The position numbers were made by a program, and so were the translations under genes. Below the pieces are notes generated by a model. It was not told where the DNA came from. It made no database searches and saw only the letters and a program-made list of their open reading frames with translations. From positions 186,001-250,000 of the forward strand of contig JAMZAV010000789.1 in NCBI GenBank assembly GCA_024449915.1: a stretch of DNA of 64,000 nucleotides. Reading direction: 5' to 3'. This DNA is from Sweltsa coloradensis. Taxonomy: Eukaryota > Arthropoda > Insecta > Plecoptera > Chloroperlidae. Below are positions 54,655 through 64,000 of this stretch, one piece after another. Positions within the stretch are counted from its first letter, which is position 1. Every line of letters starts with the position of its first letter.

Positions 54655-54730
54655 CTGAACGGAAGTCGATGTCGTATCCGGGACTCGAACCCACGAGTCC
54701 TGGTCAGCTGGTCGGACCTGCATGTAGGCC
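54655..54730 (-). repeat. tRNA-like SINE head
   Basis: On the minus strand GGGTTCGAGTCC (54692-54681) is a good B box, preceded by AGGACTCGT and an A-box-like segment (CAGGTCCGACCAGCTGACC). Poly-C (about 54527-54541) lies 120 bp to the left. Confidence 0.45.
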
Positions 54731-55059
54731 TGACTTCGTCATCCTCAGAGCCGCCGAACAGACATACTCACACGAAGATGACAGCATTCCCAACCAATCA
54801 AAACACTTGTACCTTATAAACCAACCCGTCAAATAATCTAGGTAAAATAATAACATCGTGAGGTTAGATCATACAGAAAATAATGCACTCCTATTTGTGA
54901 TGATCGAAATGTTTTATTTCATTTCCGTTTAGCTTTAATTATCTTGAAATTGCGTTGTCTATTTCCGAACATTCTAGATAAAGCGACTGTGATTGGCTGA
55001 GCTTCACTGGGCTGGTACCACGTCACAGATAACGTGATAGCTCGGCCTCGGCGCAAAGT

Positions 55060-55090
55060 TCGGTGATTCAGTCACCAGTCAGTCTTCGAG
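55060..55090 (+). promoter_or_regulatory. candidate initiator region of the second gene
   Basis: Two arthropod-type initiators TCAGTC lie at 55068-55073 and 55079-55084 in a CpG-rich block. A GATTGGCTGAG (CCAAT-type) motif lies about 85 nt upstream, near 54982. A strong splice donor follows at 55117. Confidence 0.45.
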
Positions 55091-55116
55091 CAGACAACAT
55101 CTCTCCGGTCGACAAG
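55070..55116 (+). other. second gene, probable non-coding first exon
   Basis: From a predicted start at 55070 or 55081 to the donor GACAAG|GTAAGC (55117). No ATG lies in this short exon, so it would be 5' UTR. The following intron, to 58989, contains two related foldback elements and a SINE. Confidence 0.45.
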
Positions 55117-55831
55117 GTAAGCTTGCATGCATGCCTTCGTTGCATAGTCTACATTACATCTTGTTTTATTCTAGCCATCCTATTAATTCACCTAATTATT
55201 ATTACAGTATTTCATCCATTATGAATTGATTTGTTTCGTTGCTATTTCCTTTTCGTTAAATTCGCTCTGGAACGCGAAAGTTTGATTATTTTCTCTGGTG
55301 GAACCGTTAGGAATTTAAAAACGTGTCTCGCCAACCGCCTTCGTAGTCTACATTACATCTTGGTTTATAAAAATAGCCACCCTCTATTCATTTACTTAAT
55401 TATTATTATGGTACCTTTGCAAACACGACATTTTGATAATTTTATATGGTCGTTGAAAAAACCGTTAGGAATTAAAAACGTCTCTCGTCTCGTCAACAGC
55501 CTTCGTATCCGCAGCTTGTTCCATTGATGCTTGTTCTAATCCCCAATAACTCGAGTTCTCAACATCTCCAAATCGCGATTTAATTGTAATTTCAGTGTTA
55601 TTTGATCTTCCCTACTAGCGTCTTGCATGTGTTTTAAGGGTAAGCCGTGACCCTGTTCTATTAGAAGTGCGTGGATAAATCCGAGCCCTACTTACTTCCA
55701 CGTAGCCTTGTCTGTTAATTTCATGTCATTATTCAATCTGAATGTTTTATGTCGAGACTTGTTGTAAGTGGTGTGAACTGGGCTGTAAGGGGGGCTTCCT
55801 GGTTACGTAAACCACAAAGTGATCTCCTTTT

Positions 55832-56048
55832 AGAGGTACTTCTTCGGCTAGGGGGGGTCCAACTTTTCAACACGTAATTTTTCGTGTACTAGTACTAACC
55901 TCGCCACGGCGCTTCGCCCCCCAACCCCCTAACCTAGGTTTTCCCAGCAAAAATTTATGCTTGGAAAACCTGGGTTAGGGGGGTAGGGGTGGGGCGCCGT
56001 GGCGAGACTAGTATTAAAGTTGGACCCCCCTAGCCGAAGAAGTACTCT
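55832..56048. repeat. foldback element (GGTACTTCTTCGG family), copy 1
   Basis: AGAGGTACTTCTTCGGCTAG at 55832 pairs with CTAGCCGAAGAAGTACTCT ending near 56048. Pairing runs inward over GGTCCAACTT, CTCGCCACGGCGC and AACCCCCTAACC to AGGTTTTCC. Arms are about 100 bp. The flanks do not give a clear target duplication (perhaps TTT). Confidence 0.7.
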
Positions 56049-57059
56049 TTTGAAGGACTGTTGGCTGAGCTCGAGAAATCTAGGTTTTTATTCAGTCTGG
56101 CTCATTTCGTAGCTCTCTACTCTTATCGTTTGTACTTTGTCCTATCTGGTTGTGGTTTGAGGTTGGTTAATGTAATATTCACTATTATAATAATATACAG
56201 TTACCAAAAACTAAAACCTATGTATACAACAATCAGTATATTAAAGCTATAGAACTATCATACCTCGCGTTCGTGTGTTGGTTAGAGTAGAGGGCGAGCA
56301 CGCTCTATCGGAGCACATTTTAAAAAAACATTGCTCACTTTTGTTATTAACTGATGTGAATATGCCACCAAAAAGAGAATTTGTAGCAATCTTCCGAGCT
56401 CGTGTAGGATTATAATGATTTGAAATGTCAAAATGTGGTCTGATGGCGACATACGCTAGCCAACCTCATAAAAATTCAAATATTTTGGGGTGAAAATTGG
56501 AAGCCGAAAAGCTACCCAGAATGTTTGTAAAATTAGTTGGATTCACCAATCAAGCGATTTTTTTAATGGAGCTCGAACAACTGAGCTTACAACGCGAACG
56601 CGATCTATTTTATTTCCCCAAAGGTCGTGGTTGTGTCACATTACGGCACTACGCAGTGACTCACTCACGCTCAGAGGGACATCAATCAGCGTTGTCTGTT
56701 ATCTTCACGTCGCCCGTACCACGTCCAACTTGGAATGTTACCTTTTTGGTTTATTTCAACCGTTAGGTAATAATCACACCACTCTAGCCTAGAGGATATG
56801 GGGAGGAGGACTGGAGGAGCTAATGCTGGTTCTCGGGTAAGCCGGAGCAATATAGAGACGGCGAACGTGAAGTGGCCCATTTTAGTAAATATGAGCCCTC
56901 GTATGAGCCTATTTTTTTATGTAATCTCGAAGCATACAGGCAAACATATTTGTTTTACCAAGGTGACTTGTCAATTATTGTACACGTGTATGTGCATATT
57001 TGTTACGAAAATTCTGGGATTAATATTTAGCTAACGTTAGTTTTGCCCCCACAAAATTG

Positions 57060-57310
57060 GGTACTCTTTCGGATGGTTGCCCCAATTTTCAACACTGTTT
57101 TTTTACATTAAAAACATTCAACCTTTAACGTCGCTATTTCAAACGAAAGTACTTTTCCTCTGACAGTGGTTTTATATTTAAATTAGCAACGTTAAAGGTT
57201 TTGTAGGTGGAGTATTTTAGTGAAAAAGGTTAGTACTGACCCTGACCGCCATGTTGGCGTAGTGTTGTAAAGTTGGGGCATACCATCCGAAGAGTACCCA
57301 AAATTGGGGA
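57060..57310. repeat. foldback element (GGTACTCTTCGG family), copy 2
   Basis: GGGTACTCTTTCGGATGGTT pairs with AACCATCC-like CATACCATCCGAAGAGTACC at the right. The arms read inward GCCCCAA(T/C)TTT...CAACACT. The outer arms resemble those of copy 1 (GGTACTTCTTCGGCTAG...GTCCAACTTTTCAACAC), so both belong to one family. Confidence 0.6.
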
Positions 57311-57420
57311 GGCATTGCCCCCTGACCACCCCCCCCATCCGTTTCCTACGTTACTGGGTTTCCCCGACAACGATTGCCAGAGCTCGCCTCTAGTTTTTGT
57401 TTTGTTTGCGAGGTGGACTT

Positions 57421-57556
57421 TAAATAAATAAATAAATAAATAAATTGTATTTAGAGTCTACCCACTCAGTTATATAGCTGATTTTCAGTGGGGGACTTTA
57501 AATCAAAGCGACCAAGCCACCCTGTAGGCCCCAACGCAATCGACGTACGATTACCT
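57421..57556 (-). repeat. SINE 3' half with (AAAT)n tail, minus strand
   Basis: A run of AAAT repeats (57421-57445), then TAGAGTCTACCCACTCAGTT, GATTTTCAGTGGGG and ACCAAGCCACCCTGTAGGCC, through ACGCAATCGACG. It is the inverse of the 3' half of the SINE at 61390-61800. The simple-repeat tail at its 3' end fits retroposition. Confidence 0.65.
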
Positions 57557-58989
57557 AGATGATTTAGATGATTGGATGATTTTTACACCCCGCTCTCGGG
57601 CCCAGACGGATACTCTCAAAATACAATTTTATTACTTGACTTTTATTTATTGCGTTTATAATGATAACCATATTTGACAAAACATGATGCTTTTGACAAG
57701 ATTATCTTTTAAATCGTTGCGATAGCTCTTAAAGGGGCTAAAAACCCCAAAAATTATTTTTTACCACGTGATCTATAGCACAATACTACACTTAAATGAC
57801 CTTTTAAAAATTATATCTTGTAACTGTGATTTAACACGAATTTTTTAATTTTTTTGATCCAGAAATTGGCGAAAATTGGTGTTTTGGAAAATTTCCTAAA
57901 TCGGCTTTAACCTGCTTCTTTTTTGGTCCACATAGATACTAGAGCATAGTACTAATCTAAAATGCCCCTTTATAACATCGTGTCTTGAAACTGTGCCCAA
58001 ATATACCCTCAAACACGCAAAAATATGCATTCCAAAATCACACCCCATCTTGGTAATCAGCATATTTTGACCGAACTACTTGCCCAAATTACAAAACAAA
58101 ATATAGAGAATTTACAGAAAAGGCTGTCGAGTACGTCAATAATGGCCAATATTTTTTGGATCAAAATCCTCCAAGGTCACGGGGCATAAAAAAAAATTGA
58201 ATTGTAGTAATCTATTGATTCTTGTATATATTGTATAGGCCTAGTGCATATTTTAGGTTAAGATGTACATATTTCTGTAATTCTAAGTACTAACATGTAA
58301 CCCATTGACAACTCAAATATTCAATGTATATCCGTATACCACTGAATTTCAAAGAGGCTAATAAATCTACATCTACATATACATAAAGATCGTCCCCATG
58401 TTATTTCTTATGGGAGATTTTTGCCGATGGGACCTAGCTCGAAAAATGTCATGTTTGACAATTTTTTGGGAGGTCATGGTGGCCCTAATAATTTTTCTGT
58501 TAATTGCTAAATTCATTACTAGTTAGCCTGAATGAAATATATTTTTTGAGTTTAGCGGTTAAATACCCCTTTAACGGTTTGGTGCGTGGTCAGCTGTATG
58601 GAACACATGTGGGTTCGAATCCCGAATAAATGTATCAACCTGTGTGTCAAGAGGTCATCATATTCTCCTTTCAATTCATTTGAGTCGTTCTATGCACTAG
58701 TTATTTTATTGAAGGGTACTTGTAGGGTAGGGTACATACATCGCTTTATGTCACATATTTAACTGGGGCGAGGCATTTCAATTAATTGCTGCTTTATCGA
58801 ATACTAGGAAGCTGTTCGTCCTTTCAGCCTACTCGGAGTAGGTTTCGTGCTGGTAGCTTGCCCTCACTTCAGTTTAATCATCCGTGAATATCTCTACACA
58901 ATGGCTCAATACATAACCATGAGACTAGCTAGGTCATAAAGCTGAACATAGGTTGTAATAGTAATTGGTTTGTTGTTTGTATGTTACAG
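57557..58989. other. intronic DNA of the second gene
   Basis: AT-rich, no exon. A tRNA-like head (B box GGGTTCGAATCCC, 58611-58623, with a GGTTTGGTGCGTGGTCAG A-box region) marks a SINE at about 58565-58640. Confidence 0.4.
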
Positions 58990-59172
58990 GTTCCCCAGCT
59001 GATGTCTGTCACCCAACACGTCAGTGTCTGCGTGGTGAGGGGCCCAGCCCTTGGACCCTCACATTCTAATCTCTCGCTACAACTGACTACTGAGCATCGG
59101 GGAAGACAAGAAGAAGAGGATCTTGCTGCGGGGAAACAATCAACAACTAGCGACTAGTGGACAGAATTCTTG
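58990..59172 (+). other. second gene, exon 2 (5' UTR with a 51-codon uORF)
   Basis: Acceptor ATGTTACAG, donor TTCTTG|GTGAGC, 183 nt, GC-rich. An ATG at 59002 opens a 51-codon frame (MSVTQHVSVCVVRGPALGPS ...) that stops at TAG 59155-59157 inside the exon. No frame stays open through the exon, so it is untranslated leader or part of a non-coding RNA. Confidence 0.45.
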
Positions 59173-59603
59173 GTGAGCTATTGTCCCCCCACACACAATT
59201 GATTTTTTGTTTTCATAAATATTGTAGCATTTTTCTCTTTTTTCTTGGTTGATCCAGGTAATCTATACCTTTTATCCGAGCAGACGGATATCGGTTCGAT
59301 TCCTGATTCCTGACCACCTAGGAGATTGACTTATTGTGATATCAAAATATCAAAACACAATAATGTGCCGGCTTTTGTTAACTTAAACATCAGTTCTATG
59401 GTTTCTATATGAATATGAGCATTACCAATTTTTTGGAAGATATCTAGATAGGCCTGTATGAGCATCTTTAATTTAAATTTAGAGTAATTTAAACACTTCG
59501 ACATGTTGCTCTGTTAAAAATTAAATAATTCAAATTTGAAATAGTTTAGTACACATTTGCCTCTATGACCTCCCACGCTAACGTAATTTTGTATTGTTAC
59601 CAG

Positions 59604-59726
59604 ACGCTACAGACGGCTGGATGTCATCATGAGAATTTCGGACTGTGGAACCAGCTCCCTCTGCTTCGCCCCTCCGCGAGGCTTCGTCACCTGGATCCGC
59701 GAAGTTGATGCCGTTGAGGACTAGTG
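59604..59726 (+). other. second gene, exon 3 (5' UTR with a 31-codon uORF)
   Basis: Acceptor GTTACCAG, donor TAGTG|GTGAGT, 123 nt, GC-rich. All three frames have stops. An ATG at 59629 opens a 31-codon frame (MRISDCGTSSLCFAPPRGFV ...) ending TAG at 59722-59724. As with the previous exon, the good splice sites and composition argue for a real exon, and the stops argue for leader. Confidence 0.45.
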
Positions 59727-59867
59727 GTGAGTAAAATATTTAACCTGTGTCCATATTTTTGTGGGAGCTTTGAACCAAATTAAATTTAAGATTTTACTTA
59801 AATAACAAATACATTTCTCGATTTGGTTGGTTGGGAAACACTCTCGTAGGTGGAATTGTTAATATTT

Positions 59868-59952
59868 AATACAATTAAGAAATTTAATAAATCCATCCCG
59901 ACCGGGGTTCAAAGCTTCCAGGTAGGCGCCTTAGCCAACTTGATGGTAGCTT
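59868..59952 (-). repeat. tRNA-derived SINE head (family of 7758), minus strand
   Basis: CATCCCGACCGGGGTTCAAA, then GGTAGGCGCCTTAGCCAACT is the inverse of the A box / B box pair of the 7758 family, preceded by the TACAATTAAGAAATTTAATAA tail. Another minus-strand B-box-like block (AACTGGGAATCGAATC) follows at about 60007-60030. Confidence 0.55.
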
Positions 59953-60103
59953 TTTAACTTCTGAAATGTAATTATTTACTACAATTTAGAAATTAAAAAA
60001 GTCCGCCCCAACTGGGAATCGAATCACGGATCTGAATTCTTTCATCTGTTCTGTCTTCTGACTCGAATTCTGAATTGTAGTTGCATTATAGATCTGTTTC
60101 AGA

Positions 60104-60165
60104 TCCAGGTAGGCTAAGGCGCAATGACAGAGACCCAGGTTCGAAACCCGGTTGGGGTAGATTTT
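60104..60165 (+). repeat. tRNA-like SINE head interrupted by Helentron A5
   Basis: TAGGCTAAGGCGC (A-box-like, 60110) and B box GGTTCGAAACC (60138-60148) lie in CCCAGGTTCGAAACCCGG, followed by TTGGGGTAGATTTTTTTT. The T-run tail is cut by the TTGGATGAGC terminus at 60176. Confidence 0.55.
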
Positions 60166-60175
60166 TTTTAAATTG

Positions 60176-60966
60176 TTGGATGAGCGTAGCAAGCGAAGCA
60201 AAGATTGCTATTCACTACACTGGAGAAAAAATCCTAAATGTTTTTTTTCTTTTCTTCTTCTTTTCTGTATTATTGTGTGTCTGTTAACACGATTCCGGCT
60301 AAACCAATACTCCAATTGCGATGACATTTTCTAGAGACCTTCAAAATCTCTGAAATTAGAACTGCCGCGTTTTTGAGCGCAATCGAAAAATTATTTCTCA
60401 TGAAAATCGCAATTTTACGATTTAACGATTTAAAAAAAATATTTTACTTATAACACCTACATGCTTTATTCGATTGTAATGATTTTTTCACAGAATCTTT
60501 ATTTTATGAATTAATATATTCGTGTGAAATTTGAGCGTAATTGAAAAATATTTCTCATGAAAATCGCAATTTTACGATGTATTTTGATTGTTAAAATTTC
60601 TTCGACTTATAACACCTAAATGCTTTATCCGTTTGTAATGATTTTTTCACAGAACCTTAATTTCATAAATTAATATATTCGTGTGAAATTTTAGCGCAAT
60701 CGAAAAAATTATGCTTCATGAAGATCGCAATTTTACGATTTTTTTTTTTTTTTTTTTTTAAATTTCAACTACTTATAACACCGCTTTATCCGATTGTAAT
60801 AATTTTTTCACAGAACCTTAATTTTATGAATTAAAATATTCATGTGAAATTTGAGCGTAATCGAAAAATTATTTCTCATGAAAATTGCAATTTTACGCTT
60901 TTTTGTGTTTAAAAAATTACGCTCATCCAAGAACGCGCCTGAAAAAGCAATTGCAAAGCTTCCTAG
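60176..60966 (+). mobile_element. Helentron-like element, subfamily A (copy A5)
   Basis: TTGGATGAGCGTAGCAAGCG at 60176, three internal modules of about 161-170 bp (CTTATAACACC at about 60436, 60606, 60771), 3' CGCTCATCCAAGAACGCGCC, then TGAAAAAGCAATTGC...CTTCC and CTAG (60963-60966) before T. It lies in the intron before the exon at 61141. Confidence 0.75.
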
Positions 60967-61140
60967 TATTAAATATTAACAATTAAATAATATTAAAATG
61001 CACTTGAAGTAGTGATGACTAGTATTATTAGCCTAATTAGAAATGAAACGTTACACTTAGCAGTCAAACATTGAGTACGTTGTACTCAATGTTTTTCTAT
61101 ACTCAATGATCGTACTCACCACAACTGTTCTTTGCTTCCA

Positions 61141-61256
61141 GAAAGCGCCCACCAAGGCTAGCACCACACCACTCTCTTCTCCACCCTCGAGCAGGCCTTC
61201 ACCATACTCAGCATTGCAAGCAGCTAAGATGCCAGAGCCAACACCAATTTGTAATG
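61141..61256 (+). CDS. second gene, exon 4 with candidate start codon; continues off window
   Basis: Acceptor TTTGCTTCCAG (61130-61140), donor AATG|GTAAGT, 116 nt, GC-rich. One frame is open across the exon (KAPTKASTTPLSSPPSSRPS ... ICN). Its first ATG, at 61229, has AAG before it and begins MPEPTPICN; the previous exon has an in-frame TGA upstream, so translation may start here. The Pro/Ser/Thr-rich composition shows no domain. Further exons would lie right of 64000. Confidence 0.4.
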
Positions 61257-61389
61257 GTAAGTTTAATCCATTTTACAATATCAAACCTCGGAATCATTGC
61301 TTTCATGTAATTCAGTAAACAGATCCTCTTTAGTAGGCCTACATTGTTTGTGAATTTGGAAATATCCTTTTTTTTGTGGCTCCTTAGTC

Positions 61390-61800
61390 TTAGTGTGGCT
61401 CGTTGGTCTTGTGGTTAGCATCTCTGCTTCCAATGCAAAAGGTTCAGGGTTCGATTCCCGCTAAAGTCATAAGTTTTTTAACTTCTTATTAGGACTTAGG
61501 TCCATCAGTTCATGTCTTAAGAACTTGTAAACGGTGTCTTTGGTTGGAGCCGTCCTAGCAACGAGGCAAATAATAAATTTAAAGCTGTTCTGAATCGGCC
61601 TTGATGATTCTGGCGTTGATCCGCGGGTGTTCGCACTGTCCATACCACTGATCGATATATATTTTTTTGGTTGGTTATCGCTCACTCGTCGATTGCGTCG
61701 GTGCCTACAGGGTTGGCTTGGTCGCTTTGGTTTACTGTTCCCCACTGAAAATCAGTTATATGACTGAGTGGGTAGACTCTAAATATGAATTTATGAATTA
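61390..61800 (+). repeat. complete tRNA-headed SINE of about 410 bp
   Basis: The head has the A-box region TGGTCTTGTGGTTAGCATC and a perfect B box GGTTCGATTCC at about 61449-61459. The unique body ends with GTGCCTACAGGGTTGGC, CCCACTGAAAATCAG and CTGAGTGGGTAGACTCTAAA, then an AT-rich tail (AATTTATGAATTAATTAATT). The 3' half occurs alone at 3901-3995 and 57421-57556, both inverted. It lies just after the exon ending at 61256. Confidence 0.75.
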
Positions 61801-62139
61801 ATTAATTTATCCTAGACCCTTCAATGTATGTCTTCACGGAAGCTCTTTTAAACACCGTCACACACAAGCTACAGTTTTATTGGTCTTCTGCTTATATAGA
61901 GAGATTAGATTGATTGATCTATATAACTATACTCTGCTAACTCTAGGACTGGCGGCGGAAACCGAGTTTTGCCACGAGAGACGTTTTCGCCGCCGAGGAG
62001 CGAGATAAACGCGTACTTTTGGACGCTCCTCTACGAGAAAGGATCGAATTTTCCGAAAAAAAATACCCCCGAACCGAAAAAAAATTGCTTCCGGGTCAAA
62101 AAGTCGAAAATCACGAAAAACACCGTTTTTGTGCATTTT
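61801..62139. other. GC-variable unique stretch
   Basis: A CpG-rich block (61940-62030) includes GGCGGCGGAAACC and GTTTTCGCCGCC, which can pair. No exon is supported. It may be the diverged start of the tandem array that follows. Confidence 0.3.
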
Positions 62140-64000
62140 TGTACTCACGGTTGCCGCGCCCAAAGTATGCTTTGCGCCCAAACGTCGACGGTACCGACGT
62201 GTTCGAAATAACTACTGGTACAAATACCGTGAAGGGTTTTGGACCAACTTTCATACTTTGGCCGGGACGACGAAAAACATTTCAAATTTTGAAGCAAGAA
62301 AATTTTAGAAAAAACGGATATATTACTTGGAGCATTCCCAAAAAGTCGTTTGTTGATTGAACGTGTACACAATAGAATAAACCTCCGGTCAATTGGAGCA
62401 CATTTTTGAAAAAAAATTTCATTCTCTTTTTATGGGACATTGTTTGGATTTTCCGGTTCCAAATTTTTGGAAATTTTTGGGTTTACGGTAGAGCCCCAAG
62501 GTTTGCCAATTACAAAAGCCAATGAATTGGGTAACAAGTTTTAAAAAAATTGTCCCCACTTTCTTTTTCAGAATGCGCAAAAAAAATCCCAAAGTTGGAC
62601 AATTTTGAAAATTTTACAGTGCAATTTAAAAAAATTAAAAAATCGCCTTCCCTTGGTTTGATTTCCGCTAACCAAGGCACATTAATGTAGAGGAACGATG
62701 AAGGTATTTTAATAAAATTAGTTTGAGAACCTTGGTTCGAACCCCGGATCAGTAGCTGCCTTCGAATACGATTCTGGACACTTTTTTACTGTTTGATTTT
62801 TCCTTTAAAATCGTAAAAAGCATGGTACACATTTTTTCTAAAATTAACGGATGGTTAACCGACCTAGATCGGACCTTTGCGATAATCGTGATACCAAACA
62901 TGACCCATTTTGTAGCATTTGTATACACGTTATGGACCGACCAAAATAGTCGTGCGTGTCCTTTTTGGCATCAAAAAATCATATTTTTGTTTTCTCACGG
63001 TTGCCGCGCCCAAAGTAGGCTTTGCACCCGAACGCCGACGGTACGGGCGCGTTTGGGAATCTTTTCGGGTACAAGCACCGTTAGGGGTTTTAGGGCCGTT
63101 ACAATACTTTGGCCGGGGCGACGATGAACATTTTGAAATGCGCGTAATTTTGAAAAAAGTTAAAACTTGCTGTTTAAATAAAAAATTCTCAAAAAATCCT
63201 GAATTTTCAAATTCACTAACGGCGTGTGAGAAGTGCCCGTGCGGAGTTAACGCGAGGGGTACAGACTGCAAAAATGTGTACCGTTTTCTTTTTTTGGGAC
63301 ATTTTTTGGATTTTCCATTTTCCATTTTTTTTTTTTAATTTTTCGATGCGTGGTAGAGCCCAAGGTTAGACAATTCCGAAAGCCAATGAAATAGCGAACG
63401 GGTTAAAAACAAAATTGCCCTGATATTTCTCTCCGATTGCGCGGGAAAAAATCGCAAAGTTAGAAAAATTTGAACATTTTGCAGTGCAACTTTAAAAGAT
63501 TAAAATTTTGGTTGTCCTCGGTTCGATTTGGAAGGACCAATGCTCGTTAATGTAGCGCAAGTATAAAGGAATTTAAATAAAATTGGTTTGAGAACCTGGG
63601 TTCGAACCCTGGTTAGGGCGAAGCCTTCGAGTTCGGTCCGGGACACTTTTTGATAGTTAAAGTTTGCATTCAAGGTCACAAAAAGCACGGTAAATATTTT
63701 TTGTAAAATTCACGAATGGCAAAAACCACTCTATCTGATCTTTACGGAAATTGTCATACCAAACATCACGCATTTGGCTACGTTTGAAGGGTAGACAGGG
63801 GAGGAGACAAGATTGCAATGCGTGTCCGGTTTTGCATTGAAAAATAAACATTCTTTTACTACATGCTTTTTTTTGAATGCCATAAAACGGGCCTTATTTC
63901 GACTTTTATGTCCCTACCATGTTACTCTCATTAATTTTTAACAAGATCATACTTTCTTAAAAAATTTACTTCGACTCCTATTTCGAATGTCCTGAGCGCC
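62140..64000. repeat. divergent tandem repeat, unit about 850-865 bp, truncated by the window edge
   Basis: Landmarks recur in the same order. CACGGTTGCCGCGCCCAAAG at 62146 and 62996 (850 bp apart). TACTTTGGCCGGG(A/G)CGACGA at about 62252 and 63105. GGTAGAGCCC(C)AAGGTT at about 62489 and 63352. GAGAACC(T)TGG(G)TTCGAACCC at about 62725 and 63590 (865 bp). TACCAAACAT at about 62893 and 63756. The copies differ by many substitutions and indels. Each unit contains a tRNA B box (GGTTCGAACCC). No long frame is conserved. Confidence 0.7.

Noticed and set aside
55070..61256. Assigning the second gene to a named family from MRISDCGTSSLCFAPPRG
   Set aside because: A faint likeness to microtubule-associated Jupiter-type N-termini was considered, but the frame stops inside the exon and the match is too short to support it.
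62019..62360. 113-codon plus-strand frame in the tandem repeat region
   Set aside because: The frame is not kept in the second repeat unit and starts without splice or promoter context.

Overview
The window is eukaryotic nuclear DNA, most likely from an arthropod and probably an insect with a large, repeat-rich genome. It is AT-rich with small GC-rich exons, GT-AG introns up to about 21 kb, AATAAA poly(A) signals, many tRNA-derived SINE heads, and rolling-circle transposons of Helitron-like (Helentron/DINE-like) form. The order (perhaps Hemiptera) is only a guess. There is no prokaryotic gene organisation, rRNA gene, CRISPR array or intact transposase ORF.

The one gene that can be assembled with confidence lies on the plus strand, from a signal-peptide exon at 15277 to a stop codon at 51742. 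Seven exons joined by six phase-1 introns give a predicted 619-residue secreted protein. It has three fasciclin-like (FAS1) domains and an acidic Thr/Ser-rich tail, resembling the midline fasciclin / TGFBI / periostin group of secreted matrix and adhesion proteins. Every FAS1 unit is cut at the same two places, so the gene looks built by duplicating a two-exon module.

Layout. 1-1500: a probable last exon of an upstream gene, ending in a stop codon inside an AATAAA. 1704-1878: a GC-rich exon-like relic. 2-14.5 kb: repeats, including Helentron-like elements at 5150-6480, 12498-13120 and 14013-14471, a probable hAT-type MITE, and SINEs. 15-51.7 kb: the FAS1 gene; its introns hold most of the Helentron-like copies (including a nest of three), a 2.2-kb TIR element filled with CCCGCA repeats, and a 620-bp perfect-foldback element beside exon 2. 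52-55 kb: 3' UTR, a foldback and a weak candidate exon. 55.07-61.26 kb: a probable second plus-strand gene made of short, apparently 5'-UTR exons, with the body beyond the right edge. 62.1-64 kb: a divergent tandem repeat with units of about 850-865 bp.

The most notable result is a Helentron-like superfamily that can be defined from this window alone. At least nine near-full-length copies share asymmetric inverted termini (TTGGATGAGC... / ...GCTCATCC), a hairpin just inside the 3' end (AACGC...GCGTT) and a CTAG terminus at a T-T target. One copy has inserted inside another, so the empty site can be read directly: insertion at TT with no target duplication. Another copy ends 29 nt before a splice acceptor of the FAS1 gene.
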